From Actinomadura montaniterrae (GTDB lineage: Bacteria > Actinomycetota > Actinomycetes > Streptosporangiales > Streptosporangiaceae): a stretch of DNA of 64,000 nt. Position numbers and translations under genes: made by a program. The stretch spans positions 1-64,000 of the forward strand of contig NZ_WBMR01000017.1 in the NCBI RefSeq assembly GCF_008923365.1. The letters run 5' to 3'. The notes under the pieces are model-generated. The model was given only the letters and a program-made list of their open reading frames with translations, ran no database searches and was not told the origin of the DNA. Each line of letters starts with the position of its first letter. Position 1 is the first letter of the stretch. Below are positions 1 through 8,882 of the stretch, piece after piece.

Positions 1-2
1 CC

Positions 3-47
3 ACCGCCGCCCTCGCCCAGCTCCTCCCCAAACCGCCCCGCCCATGA
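3..47 (+). CDS. C-terminal tail of a gene entering from the left edge (uncertain)
   Basis: An open frame without a start runs from the window edge to a TGA at 45-47 and would encode a short Ala/Leu/Pro-rich tail ending KPPRP. Codon use (G or C in third positions) fits a real coding end, but only about 14 codons are visible. No family can be named. Confidence 0.25.
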   Translation, partial: TAALAQLLPKPPRP

Positions 48-185
48 CCCACCCGCACCCCCACCCGCCCCGGCACCCACCCGCCGGGGCGCCCGCATGC
101 CCGAGGGCGCCGGGTCACAGCGAGGCGGTCAGGATCGACGACTCTTGGGCCCGCAGGCCCTCCAACGAGTCGATGCGGGCGGCGG

Positions 186-475
186 TCAGGGCTCCCAGGT
201 TCCGATGCAGCCGGTACGGCGGCGCTGTTGGGCCGCTGTGGAGATGTCAAGTCCTCGGCCACGGATGGTGAGGCGGTCGGCGATGGCGGTGCGATGTTCA
301 ACGCTCTTGTGATCGTCATATTTGAACTTGGCCCGGACCTCGCCCACTTCCAGACGCAGCCCGCGGATCCCCGGCAGCATCCGCCCGTACGGCGGTTGCC
401 CGGGGGCGACACTGCCGTGGTCACCATCGGGCTGGAAGTGGGCGAGCTGCTGGTGCAGCAGGTCGGCGTTTGGCC
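186..475 (-). pseudogene. C-terminal relic of an FMN-binding (PaiB-like) regulator
   Basis: Read on the minus strand in the frame ending at the stop at 186, the DNA encodes a segment with LLHQQLAHFQPDGDHGS, PPYGRMLPGI and VRAKFKYDDHK. I recognise these as the conserved C-terminal part of FMN-binding negative transcriptional regulators of the PaiB type (split-barrel flavin-binding fold). The N-terminal two thirds are missing. The relic starts inside the last codons of the neighbouring GTPase gene at about 470-475 and uses a different frame, so a deletion or recombination joined two unrelated genes here. It is most likely non-functional. The family call rests on motif memory, not on a search. 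Confidence 0.55.
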
Positions 476-1017
476 GAAGCGCGCTCGCGCACGTCGCAGA
501 GCGCCAACGGCACGTCGTCGTCCAGATCGAGGGCGATCCGAACGTCTCGGGTGTCCTTGCGCTCGGTGCCTTCGAAGCAGTTCACCGCGACCATGAAGGG
601 AGTGCCCCGGTCCTCGAAGTAGTCGACTGCCGCGAAGCAGTCCGCGAGACGCCGAGCGTCGGCGAGCACCACCGCCCCGACGGCGCCTCGGGCGAGTTCG
701 TCCCACATGAACCAGAACCGCTCCTGGCCGGGCGTGCCGAACAGGTAGAGGACGAGATCCTCCTCGAGCGTGATCCGGCCGAAGTCCATGGCCACGGTGG
801 TGCTGGTCTTGCCCTCGACGCCCGTGACGTCGTCGACGCCGAGGCTGCGGTCGGTGAGGAGCTCCTCCGTGCGCAGCGGACGGATCTCGCTGATCGAACC
901 GACCATGGTGGTCTTGCCGACCCCGAACCCGCCGGCGATGAGGATCTTTGCGACGGTCGGCCGGCCGCCCGAGGCGCGATGCTCGCCGACAGCGGTGTCA
1001 GAGTGCGCGTAGTCCAT
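421..1017 (-). CDS. cvnD: Conservon small GTPase-like ATP/GTP-binding protein with replaced C-terminus
   Basis: The protein (198 codons) has a Ras/Arf-like P-loop (GGFGVGKTTMVGS, residues about 28-40), a switch segment ending in TTVAMDFG and a DxxG-like box LFGTPGQERF. These are hallmarks of the conservon CvnD family, membrane-associated GTPases that work with CvnA-C in a GPCR-like signalling complex of actinomycetes. It overlaps the end of the DUF742 gene by 20 bp, so the four genes are probably co-translated. After the guanine-specificity region (VNCFEGTER) and the conserved LCDVRERAS the usual last helix is lost. The reading continues into a basic Ala/Pro tail because the DNA switches to a relic of another gene. 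The GTPase fold may be intact, but the last helix is missing, so activity is uncertain. Confidence 0.85.
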   Translation of the reverse strand: MDYAHSDTAVGEHRASGGRPTVAKILIAGGFGVGKTTMVGSISEIRPLRTEELLTDRSLGVDDVTGVEGKTSTTVAMDFGRITLEEDLVLYLFGTPGQERFWFMWDELARGAVGAVVLADARRLADCFAAVDYFEDRGTPFMVAVNCFEGTERKDTRDVRIALDLDDDVPLALCDVRERASAKRRPAAPAARPLPARW

Positions 1018-1366
1018 TCAGCAGCCTTCTCAGTACGAGCTCGTCAGGGACATTGCCGGTAGGGGTCGGCTTCAGCGCTCTCAGCAGGTCCACGTCGCGA
1101 AGGTCGTCGACGAGCACCCGCACGACGCCCACAGGCAGATCGACCTCCGACGACAGGTCGGCCAAGGTGACCGGCCGCCGGCAGAGTTCCAGCAGCCTGC
1201 GGTGCTCCGGGTCGAGCCGTGCCCGCGGCGAAGCCGGGACGCCGGTCGCCAGCAGAAGGGAGATCAGGTTCAGGGTGTCGTCCCGGAGCCGGGTGCGGCC
1301 GCGCGTGACGGTATACGGACGAACCACGGGCCCGGCCTCGTCGTCGAGCCAGCGATCACTGCCCAC
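998..1366 (-). CDS. cvnC: DUF742 protein of conservon
   Basis: The 122-residue protein starts at a GTG 7 bases after the roadblock gene stop and contains the DUF742 signature: an acidic start, GPVVRPYTVTRGRTR near residue 13, then a winged-helix-like C-terminal half (CRRPVTLADLSSEVDLPVGVVRVLVDDL). DUF742 proteins are the CvnC component of conservons and are thought to bridge the roadblock protein and the GTPase. Its length matches the family. It lies third in a tightly packed minus-strand operon. Confidence 0.93.
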   Translation of the reverse strand: MGSDRWLDDEAGPVVRPYTVTRGRTRLRDDTLNLISLLLATGVPASPRARLDPEHRRLLELCRRPVTLADLSSEVDLPVGVVRVLVDDLRDVDLLRALKPTPTGNVPDELVLRRLLNGLRAL

Positions 1367-1372
1367 CGGTGC

Positions 1373-1789
1373 TCACCTCGAGCCGAACCCTGACGGCCGT
1401 GGGGCCACCAGCGGGTGGTCCGCGAGCCGCTCGGCGAGGTCCGTCATCTCGTACACGACCCCGCCCGCGTCCACGTCGGGCGGGCCGAAGGCGGCGAGGC
1501 AGGCGTGCTCACCAGCCGGCACCATGAAGACCAGGGCCGAGTCCATCTCGATGACCCCCTGCAGGAGCCCCCCGCCGGCGAACCGTTGGGAGGCCCCATG
1601 TGCGAGGCCCCGCATCCCGGACGCCAGCGCGGCAAGGTGCTCGGCTCCCTCACGGTCGAGGCCGCTCGAGGCCGCCGCCATCAGGCCATCACCGGAGACC
1701 AGCACGGCGCCGACGACCGTACCCGCGCGGCCCACCATGCCGTCGAGAAGTCCTTGCACCTCGTTCATCGCGATCGCCGGTTCCGTCAT
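1373..1789 (-). CDS. cvnB: Roadblock/LC7 protein of conservon
   Basis: This is a 138-residue roadblock/LC7 protein. The fold is evident from VGAVLVSGDGLMAAASSGLDREGAEHLAALASG and a central strand pair (GGGLLQGVIEMDSALVFMVPAGEHACLAAF). Roadblock proteins of conservons (CvnB) regulate the partner GTPase and link it to the sensor ATPase. Its start codon overlaps the stop of the upstream sensor gene (ATGA-type, 1786-1789), which indicates translational coupling. Confidence 0.93.
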   Translation of the reverse strand: MTEPAIAMNEVQGLLDGMVGRAGTVVGAVLVSGDGLMAAASSGLDREGAEHLAALASGMRGLAHGASQRFAGGGLLQGVIEMDSALVFMVPAGEHACLAAFGPPDVDAGGVVYEMTDLAERLADHPLVAPRPSGFGSR

Positions 1790-4212
1790 CGCTCACCCGT
1801 GTCGTCATCCGGTTCGGCGGCCGGGCCCGGTTCGGAACGCCCCCGCTCCCAGCCGCGCTGCATCGCCTCCATGACGGACTTGGCCTGCTCCGGTGACCGC
1901 GTCCTGTGCCGCGCCGGTCGCGGCGCGTCAGGGGCGGGAGAGCCGCTCTCCTTCAGCTGCGGCGCCAGGCTCGCTCGGCGGACCCTCCGCGGCATCCCTG
2001 CGTGGGTGCCGGCAGCCGCGGCAGCCGCGGCCTGCCGCGGAGTCTCGGCGGGCGAGAACGCTGCGGCGGATACGCCGGGCCGTTGCTCCTCGGGACGCCG
2101 GCGGCCGAAGTGGGGGACGTTCTCCGCGTCTACCGTCCGGTCGGCATCCGCTCGACCGATCCGGTCTGGCGAAACGACGATCGAGTGAGGCAGGAGGACG
2201 ATGGTCTTCACACCGCCGTAGGCGTTCGGCTCCAGGACGACCCTGATCCCGTGGCGGTGCGCGAGCTTGCCGACGACGAACAGGCCGAGCTGCTCCCCCT
2301 GGGACAGGTCGAATTCCGGCTCCTGTCCGAGCCGGACGTTGGCCGCCGCGAGTTCGTCTTCGGACATCCCCAGACCGCGGTCCTGGATCTCCACCACGAC
2401 TCCCTGACCGACCCGTCCGGCGTCGATCTCGACCGGCGTGTTCGGGGGCGAGAAGGAGACGGCGTTCTCGATCAGTTCGGCGAGCAGGCGGATCACGCCG
2501 GCGACGGCCGAGCCGACGATGCCCTCCTCGGCCGTGCTCGCCACCTCGACGCGGGCGTAGTCCTCGATCTCGCCGATGGCGCCGCGCAGCACGTCCAGGA
2601 GACCGACCGGATGGCGCCAGCCCCGGCCGGGGCTGGCTCCGGAAAGGATGATCAGGCCTTCGGCGTGCCTTCTCATGCGGGTGATCAGATGGTCGATCGC
2701 GAACAGGTCGGCGAGGGCGTCCGGGGCGGAGGCCTTGCGCTCCAGTGTGTCCAGCATCGACAGCTGCCGGTGCAGCAGCGACTGGTTGCGCCGCGCCAGG
2801 TTCTGGAACACCGCGTTGACGGCTCGGCGCAGATCGGCCTGGCCGACGGCCGCGTCGATGGCGGTGTGCTGCACCGTCGAGAACGCGGCGGCGACGTTGG
2901 CCACCTCGACCGTCCGGCCGACCACGAGAGGCGGTGCCTCCGCGGCGACGTCGACCTCGTCGCCGCGGCTGAGCCGGGCGACCACACCCGGCAGCCGGTC
3001 GTCCGCCAGTTCCCGCGCGGCACTCTGCAGGCCGAGCAGATCGCGTCCGATGCGGCGGCCGAAGCGCAGCATGAGCACCGCCGTCAGGAGCACCGCGACC
3101 AGGCCGGCACCGCCCACGCCGGCGAGGCGCAGCAGAGTCCGGTCAGAGGACCTCTTGGCGTCCCCGGCAAGAACCACCCGTGCTTCGCGGAGTGCGACAT
3201 CCATCTGCTGCAGGAAGGCCCCTGCGACGTTCTGCCAGCCGGAGGAAGGCAGCCGCAAGCGGGTTCCCGGCCCGGCGGCCAGAATCCGGTTCTCCACGTC
3301 GACGAACCGCTTCGCCTCGTCCGAGGCCAGAGCCCGCCTGAAAGGGGCACCATTGGCCGGGGTGAACTCGGAGAGGCTGGAGTTCTCCAGGTATCGGCGC
3401 TCGAACGCAAGCTGGCTGATCGCGGTGCGCTCCGCAGCGGTCATGCGACCTCCGTCAGCGAGAAGTCCGCCCACCAGCGCCGCCTCGCGCCCGAGCAGTT
3501 CCATCGCTCGCGACATGCCCGTCAGGTGGTAGGCCTGCTGGTAACCGTTGCCGGCCACCAGCAGGTAGACGAACTTGAAATGCGTGTCGAGGACGTCGTT
3601 GTAGGCCTCGAAAGCCGAGAGCTTGGTCATGGCGCCGGAGTCGACCTGCTTCCGGATGGCATCGATCCGGTTCAGCTTGTCCATAAGCACCGAAAGCCGA
3701 CTCTTCATCGGCCCGGTCAGGGTCTCCTGAAACGTACCGGAGTGCGCGGCCCCGTTCATCCGGACGATCGTGCTGTCCATCCTTTTCCGGACGGCGTCCA
3801 GCGGGCCGCGCGGCAGCCCGCCGCTGAGCCAGACCACCGTCTCCTGCCGCTCCTGGGCCAGGGTGAGCAGCATCGGCTGCACGGCGTTGCCATAGATCTT
3901 GTTGGCCGTGTCGATGTTGCGCTGGTCGATGGCCTCGGCCGCCGTGCTCTGAGCGGCGAAGAGCCACAACGCGACCAGGGAGATCATCGGAATGACGAGC
4001 AGGCCGTAGAGCGAAGACCGGATCGAGCGCCGGCGGCGTGGACGGTTCACCGGGCACCACAGCCCAGGGCGGCACGGGCGATCGGACGGGGCATCATTTT
4101 CATCTCTCGAGCTTGGGACGATTGGCGGTCGTCGCACGGCCGGCCTGAGCACCGGCGCATACGGGTAACCCGGAGCCGGGAGCTCCGGAGCCGCTGGACT
4201 GCGGCGGTGCAC
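1786..4212 (-). CDS. cvnA: Nitrate/nitrite-sensing-domain sensor histidine-kinase-like ATPase of conservon
   Basis: First gene of the conservon operon. It has a proline-rich cytoplasmic lead, a first membrane helix (about residues 67-87), a long extracellular NIT (nitrate/nitrite sensing) domain, and a second helix near residue 365. A HAMP-like linker, a helical segment (FQNLARRNQSLLHRQLSMLD) and a GHKL ATPase follow, with an N box (LIENAVSFSPP) and G boxes (DRGLGM, GLFVVGKLAHRHGI). The tail from about residue 690 is Pro/Ala/Arg-rich and probably disordered. A classic phospho-accepting H box is not evident, as usual for CvnA proteins. The start is uncertain: the frame opens at 4212, but a GTG at 4050 just before the RRRR-helix would fit the family length better. 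Confidence 0.9.
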   Translation of the reverse strand: MHRRSPAAPELPAPGYPYAPVLRPAVRRPPIVPSSRDENDAPSDRPCRPGLWCPVNRPRRRRSIRSSLYGLLVIPMISLVALWLFAAQSTAAEAIDQRNIDTANKIYGNAVQPMLLTLAQERQETVVWLSGGLPRGPLDAVRKRMDSTIVRMNGAAHSGTFQETLTGPMKSRLSVLMDKLNRIDAIRKQVDSGAMTKLSAFEAYNDVLDTHFKFVYLLVAGNGYQQAYHLTGMSRAMELLGREAALVGGLLADGGRMTAAERTAISQLAFERRYLENSSLSEFTPANGAPFRRALASDEAKRFVDVENRILAAGPGTRLRLPSSGWQNVAGAFLQQMDVALREARVVLAGDAKRSSDRTLLRLAGVGGAGLVAVLLTAVLMLRFGRRIGRDLLGLQSAARELADDRLPGVVARLSRGDEVDVAAEAPPLVVGRTVEVANVAAAFSTVQHTAIDAAVGQADLRRAVNAVFQNLARRNQSLLHRQLSMLDTLERKASAPDALADLFAIDHLITRMRRHAEGLIILSGASPGRGWRHPVGLLDVLRGAIGEIEDYARVEVASTAEEGIVGSAVAGVIRLLAELIENAVSFSPPNTPVEIDAGRVGQGVVVEIQDRGLGMSEDELAAANVRLGQEPEFDLSQGEQLGLFVVGKLAHRHGIRVVLEPNAYGGVKTIVLLPHSIVVSPDRIGRADADRTVDAENVPHFGRRRPEEQRPGVSAAAFSPAETPRQAAAAAAAGTHAGMPRRVRRASLAPQLKESGSPAPDAPRPARHRTRSPEQAKSVMEAMQRGWERGRSEPGPAAEPDDDTGER

Positions 4213-4464
4213 CCACTGAGGCCGTCAAGTTCCAGGCGAGAAGCCGCGTGGATCCGGCAGGGCCCCGCGGCCTGGGAGATCCACCCGCGGCGACGATCCG
4301 GCAGTGAACGCGACGTCTCCCACACGGTCGACCGTCCGGCCCGCCATCCGGACCGCAACCTCGCTCCTGCAGGTTCTCGGTTAAGGTGACGGACGTCCTT
4401 CAGTGCCGCCGGGTCCCACAGCCGTGGGCAGCAGCGCCCCTGGGCCGGTGCCTGCCGGAGTCGA

Positions 4465-5373
4465 TCACGGGCCGGTGGCGCGCTCGCCCTTGCTCGCTTG
4501 GCGCATAACGGTGTCGCAGAACGCGCGGACCCGTGCCGTCCGGCCGTTGCGCGGCCAGACCAGCCCGTACTCGATCGGCGGTGCGTCGCTGAACGGCACG
4601 AACACGATGCCGGGACGCGCGTGGTACTTCTCCGCGCGCAGCGCGACGCTCGACACCCCGCGGCCGGTGGCCACCAGGGAGAGCACTTCGGCCCAGTAGA
4701 CGGCGGTGGCGGCACGCTCGATGGGCCGTCCTTGCGGTGTCCGGCCCGGGTAATGATGGTCGAGCCAGTACTGCGGAATGGCCCCCGACATGGCGACCAT
4801 CGGCACCCGCGCGAGTTCTTCGACATCGACCGTGGCGCGGCGGGCGAACGGATGCCGGGCCGGAACCATGAGCCCGCGCGGCTCGGAGAAGACCACCGGC
4901 CCGGTCACCAGGTCCGGTTCGGCGACGGGGAACTCGGTGAGCTGCAGGTCGAGCTCACCGGCTCGCAGCGGCCCGAACGGGTCGGTGAGCTGGACCTCCT
5001 GCGTTCGCACCGCGCAGTCGGGGTACCGGCTGGTGAACTCCTCGGCGGCCTGAAGGAGCAGATCAGCCACCCACGGGGCCGAGAACCCGACCCGCAGCAT
5101 TCCGGTGATGCCCTTTCCGGTCGCCTTCGCCCGCGCCTCCGCCTCCTGGATCTGCCGGTACGCGGGCGCCAGGTCGTCGCGGAGCCGTTCCCCCACCGAG
5201 GTCAGCGCGACATGGCGGCTCGTGCGTTCGAACAGCACAACGCCGAGCCGGCGCTCGAGCTTCTTGATGGTCTGGCTCACCCGTCCCTGGGCCAGGCCGA
5301 GCCGCTCGGCCGTCCGCCTGAAGTGCAGTTCCTCCGCGAGCATCAGGAAGGTCTCGATCTCGTGCCGCTCCAT
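4465..5373 (-). CDS. LysR-family transcriptional regulator
   Basis: The protein carries an N-terminal winged HTH (EIETFLMLAEELHFRRTAERLG, then QGRVSQTIKKLERRLG and LFERTSR) and a LysR substrate-binding domain (LRVGFSAPWVADLL; periplasmic-binding-protein fold). I chose the ATG at 5373 (MERHEIETF), because the HTH begins immediately there; the frame is open to 5466. It is divergent from the deacetylase gene starting at 5465, the standard arrangement for a LysR regulator and its target. The inducer cannot be inferred. Confidence 0.93.
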   Translation of the reverse strand: MERHEIETFLMLAEELHFRRTAERLGLAQGRVSQTIKKLERRLGVVLFERTSRHVALTSVGERLRDDLAPAYRQIQEAEARAKATGKGITGMLRVGFSAPWVADLLLQAAEEFTSRYPDCAVRTQEVQLTDPFGPLRAGELDLQLTEFPVAEPDLVTGPVVFSEPRGLMVPARHPFARRATVDVEELARVPMVAMSGAIPQYWLDHHYPGRTPQGRPIERAATAVYWAEVLSLVATGRGVSSVALRAEKYHARPGIVFVPFSDAPPIEYGLVWPRNGRTARVRAFCDTVMRQASKGERATGP

Positions 5374-5464
5374 CGCCTGCCCGATCCGATCGGTGAGTCC
5401 GACGCACCGAGCGTAGATCAACTCGGCATTGTTCCGAATACGCCGGTCACCGCACAGTTGATGC

Positions 5465-6337
5465 ATGCACCTCGAGAACGCGCTGTTCTACTACAGCCCG
5501 ATCACCGACCGGCCGCCGCTGCGGTGGCCCGACGGCAAGCGGGTCGCCGTCTACGTCGGGCTCAACGTCGAGCACTTCCTGCTCGACCGCCCCTCCACGA
5601 GCATCTGGCCCGGCACCGCCGACCTCGTCCCCGACGCGCTCAACTATGGCTGGCGCGACTACGGACCCCGGGTCGGCGTCTGGCGGATCACCGAGATCCT
5701 CGACCGGCACGGTGTCCGCGCCAGCGTGCTGCTGAACTCCGACGTCGTCCATCACAATCCGCAGATCATCAAGGCCGGCCTCGAACGGGACTGGGCCTGG
5801 CTCGCCCATGGGCAGACCAATTCGATCCTGCAGGCCGCGATGGACGAGGACCAGGAGCGCGCCATGCTCACCCGGGTCGTCGACACCATCGCCGGCGCAA
5901 CCGGACGGCGGCCGCGCGGCTGGATGGGGCCCGGGCTGACCGAGACGTTCAACACCCCCGCCCTTCTCGCCGAACTCGGCGTCACCTACGTACTGGACTG
6001 GACCAACGACGACCAGCCCTACCCGCTGAACGTGCCCGGAATGCTCAGCGTCCCTTACACGGTCGAACTGAACGACCTCGGCCTGTTCGCCAGGGGCACC
6101 AGCGGCCAGGAATTCGTCCAGATCGTCAAGGACCAGCACGAGCAGTTGAGCGCCGACTCCGAGCACGGCGGCCGGGTCATGGCCCTGGCGCTGCACCCGT
6201 TCGTGACCGGGCAGGCGTTCCGCGCCAAGTACCTCGACCAGGCCCTCGCCCACCTGGCCGCGCAACCCGACACCTGGCTGACCACCAGCGACGACATCGC
6301 GGATCATTACCGCCGGACGGTCCAGGAGCACCACTGA
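5465..6337 (+). CDS. Polysaccharide deacetylase-family protein (allantoinase/PuuE-like)
   Basis: This 290-residue NodB-fold protein resembles the PuuE/allantoinase-like branch, not chitin deacetylases. The first motif is YVGLNVEHFLLD instead of TFDDG, the second is AHGQTNS, and a late metal-type motif LALHPFVTGQ is present. There is no signal peptide, so it is probably cytosolic and may act on a small amide or ureide. It is divergent from the LysR gene, which probably controls it. The exact substrate is unknown. Confidence 0.88.
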   Translation: MHLENALFYYSPITDRPPLRWPDGKRVAVYVGLNVEHFLLDRPSTSIWPGTADLVPDALNYGWRDYGPRVGVWRITEILDRHGVRASVLLNSDVVHHNPQIIKAGLERDWAWLAHGQTNSILQAAMDEDQERAMLTRVVDTIAGATGRRPRGWMGPGLTETFNTPALLAELGVTYVLDWTNDDQPYPLNVPGMLSVPYTVELNDLGLFARGTSGQEFVQIVKDQHEQLSADSEHGGRVMALALHPFVTGQAFRAKYLDQALAHLAAQPDTWLTTSDDIADHYRRTVQEHH

Positions 6338-6568
6338 CGGTCCACGGAGCAGACGGCAGGGCCGACCAGGCGCACATCGCTGCCGGGGCTCGGCGGTCTC
6401 GCACCTTCCTCAACGGATTGCTTGCGGGATCGCCCACCACGCGGACGGTTGAACAGGTCGACAGGCACGCGTAGCCAACGGAGACGGCTACGACCCACAG
6501 TCTGGTGACGAAGGAGAGCTCTCGCCCGGGCATGGCATCTTGATCTCGCCTCCAAGGACTCCTGAATA

Positions 6569-7867
6569 ATGAGGAACGGTTACGGGCGGCAGCGAATCTT
6601 CGGGTGGTTGCGGCGACGGTGGTGGGTGATCGGCGGAGTCGCTGTGGCGCTGGCCACTGTCATCACCGTCCGCATTGCGGCGTCGCCGGACGATGGCATG
6701 CGGGGACCGTACGGGTCGATGCCCGATTCTACGGCCTTTCCCTTTCCATTGGAGCGTCCGCGGGTCGGAGCGATCGTCCCTATTTCCGGCGTAGTCTTCA
6801 TTTCAGGCCTCGCCATCGGCAACGGCCCGGCCGGAGGTAGTGGAGGGGTGCACGCCGTCAGCATCGCGACCGGCAAGGAATACTGGCATTACGACAGGCC
6901 GACCGAACCGGTCGGGATCTCTCTAGGGTATGTGGTTGTTCGCGAAGCGGAAGACCCGCGAACACTCGTATTCATCGATCCGGAGACGGCGCGTATCCAC
7001 ACGAGGATCACCGTTCAGGGAATCGGCCCGGTAAAGCATGTTCTCTCCTTGGGCAGCTGGATGTTCTTCCAAGGACGGGACGGCATTGCGAGCATCGACG
7101 AAGAGGGGTTCCCCAGGAGCCAAAAATTTCCCGCAAGCTGCTCACCCGACTCCTTGCTCACGGCAGCGAGTGATCACGCCATCGCGTTCGTGTGCCGCGA
7201 CCGCCGGCACATGATCGGCTTTAATGGCGTTGAACTTTGGGTCACCGATACGGGACGCCTGTTCCCCGGAGGCGGCGGCCCGCGCGGCGAGATTTATCCG
7301 GCCGGGTATTCTGAAGTTTATTTCACTGTGGCTTTCAGAGAGCGTCCGCACGGTCGCGTCACGCTCTTCAGGCTCAATCCGACAAGCGGCCGAGTCGAGG
7401 AGCTCATTGCCACGCCGTCGACCCGAAGCTTCGAGCTCAGCGATGACGGCGACGAGATCGGCGTCTGTCCGTTGCGCGCCGACCGCGAGGCCGTCTGCCT
7501 TAACAAATTCAAAGTGGGCGGGCATCGTCGGCGGGTAACCGAGAAAATCATATGGAAGACCCCACTTTTTGGCGACCGAAAAGTAATCGACATCGCCAGG
7601 TCCGGGGAGAGGCTCTTTGTCATGGTCCGCGGCAGCTCCGAGTATGCCGCTCAACTGCTCAGTATCGACGCCGTGACCGGAAAAATTATCACACAATGGC
7701 AGCCAGGGCGAGAGCAAGACAAGATCATCTTCACTGGCTTCGCCCCGTCGTTCAGGGACCACTTTTCCCTCCGCACTTTCACTCCCACAACGGGCTACGC
7801 GGACTATCTCTACACCGACGACAGCAGCCACATAGGCGCCGCCCCGAGAAGGCTATTTCTGAAGTGA
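6569..7867 (+). CDS. Membrane-anchored PQQ-like beta-propeller protein (copy A)
   Basis: The 432-residue protein has an arginine-rich start (LRRRWW), one signal-anchor helix (about residues 20-33) and an extracellular part rich in repeated beta strands with PQQ-propeller-type blades (GGVHAVSIATGKEYWHYDRP). It is clearly a paralogue of the protein starting at 9774. The two share DDGMRGP, the EYWHYDRP block, a Cys-bearing segment (CSPDSLL / CDPSPHS), HxIGFN, and a YLYTDD end. Codon use is less GC-biased than in its paralogue. No catalytic residues are apparent. It probably serves as an extracellular binding or scaffold protein, but its ligand is unknown. Confidence 0.8.
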   Translation: MRNGYGRQRIFGWLRRRWWVIGGVAVALATVITVRIAASPDDGMRGPYGSMPDSTAFPFPLERPRVGAIVPISGVVFISGLAIGNGPAGGSGGVHAVSIATGKEYWHYDRPTEPVGISLGYVVVREAEDPRTLVFIDPETARIHTRITVQGIGPVKHVLSLGSWMFFQGRDGIASIDEEGFPRSQKFPASCSPDSLLTAASDHAIAFVCRDRRHMIGFNGVELWVTDTGRLFPGGGGPRGEIYPAGYSEVYFTVAFRERPHGRVTLFRLNPTSGRVEELIATPSTRSFELSDDGDEIGVCPLRADREAVCLNKFKVGGHRRRVTEKIIWKTPLFGDRKVIDIARSGERLFVMVRGSSEYAAQLLSIDAVTGKIITQWQPGREQDKIIFTGFAPSFRDHFSLRTFTPTTGYADYLYTDDSSHIGAAPRRLFLK

Positions 7868-8162
7868 TTGGCGAGCACGTCGCACAGCGGCGGGTGCCGG
7901 ACCACACGGCCTGCACCGAAGCCGGCACCATGCTTCTCCACGCCTGGCCACCGCGGCATCGCGGTTCAGCGCCTTCCCGCCGAACCCGCGAACGGGTCGT
8001 GGACGCCCACAGCATCAATTGTCAGGCACTGACGCGAGGGATGCAGTCAGTGACCATAGGCCACCCCGTAGGGGTAACCGGCTTGAGGCGCAGCCGCGCC
8101 AGTGTGCCGCCACGCCGCGGCCGCGACTCCAGCATGAGGAAAATCCATACTTGGAGCAGCAT

Positions 8163-8348
8163 ATGACGCCACCCGAGAAGCGCATTCCCGGACAGAACAA
8201 CGCCGAGTACGAACGGCGTCAGGATCCCCATTCGGCCTTCACCGGAACACAGTCACTGCACGGCGGGGGAGACCCTTCCTTTATTTTCAAGGTCGCTCAC
8301 GCTTTCTTCGCTTGGCTCGACCGCCGCCGGGGACGCAAGTCGGGTTAG
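8163..8348 (+). CDS. Small hypothetical protein
   Basis: A 61-codon frame starts at an ATG preceded by GGAG at a good distance. It encodes a hydrophilic N-terminus (MTPPEKRIPGQNNAEYERRQ) and a hydrophobic/basic end (FIFKVAHAFFAWLDRRRGRK) that could associate with the membrane. No family is recognised, and the call rests on the ribosome site and composition. Confidence 0.4.
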   Translation: MTPPEKRIPGQNNAEYERRQDPHSAFTGTQSLHGGGDPSFIFKVAHAFFAWLDRRRGRKSG

Positions 8349-8381
8349 GTATGGCGGCGCGCGGTTTCGGCCTCATGCCGG

Positions 8382-8865
8382 AATAGTTGGAGCCGGCCGT
8401 TGGACCTGCAGGAGGGCCCTGAGTACCGAGGCTCGTTCGCTCTCGTGGATGCCGGGCCCTCGTCGGTGATCGCGATCACGGCCCCGGCCGCCTTACCTTC
8501 TCGTGGTCGCGGAGACCACCCCTTCTGGGGCGTACCTGCCCGCGTTGATCAGGACGATCAGCAGGCCCTGCCGCAGGAACCCGCATCACCGCGCACGACG
8601 GTTCGCGAGGGTTCTCGACCACCGTCCGCGTCCTCAGTGAGGGCAGATCCCGGATCGTCCGGTGCGGCAGCGTCGGTACATCGAAAAGGTGCCGCATCGT
8701 CTCCACCGCGTCGTGGGTCGTCTCCAGTGGTTCGGCGGCGGGGCGGGTGGCCGATGCCTCCAGCAGCCGGGCATGCCCATTGATCGTGGCGAGCGGGCCG
8801 TTCATCTCGTGACATACGCGGGCCAGCGATCGGTCTCGTATGCTGGGGACGCGCAGTCCAACCAA
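8382..8865 (-). pseudogene. Frameshifted histidine kinase fragment
   Basis: On the minus strand the DNA encodes an H box (VCHEMNGPLATINGHARLLE), the start of the dimer domain, then in a second frame an N box (LRQGLLIVLINAGRYAPEGV) and VIAITDEG, then in a third frame PGIHESERASVL. The order and wording match the intact kinase at 27542-29593 (HHELHGPLASISGHAQLL, VRLRQCLLLVFNNAEKYAPEG, VISVCDAGPGIPDDER). The frames change near 8580 and 8455, the sensor part is absent and the C-terminal G2 box is missing, so this is a decayed partial copy. Confidence 0.75.
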
Positions 8866-8882
8866 CGGGCTTCCACGGCGAG

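Noticed and set aside
1906..4389. Long open frame on the plus strand opposite the conservon sensor gene
   Set aside because: It is antisense to a motif-rich kinase-like gene. Its own translation is an Arg/Glu/Gln/Leu mixture without family motifs, typical of GC-rich shadow frames.
4498..6474. Plus-strand frame overlapping the LysR and deacetylase genes
   Set aside because: It overlaps two well-supported genes on both strands and has no motif or ribosome site.
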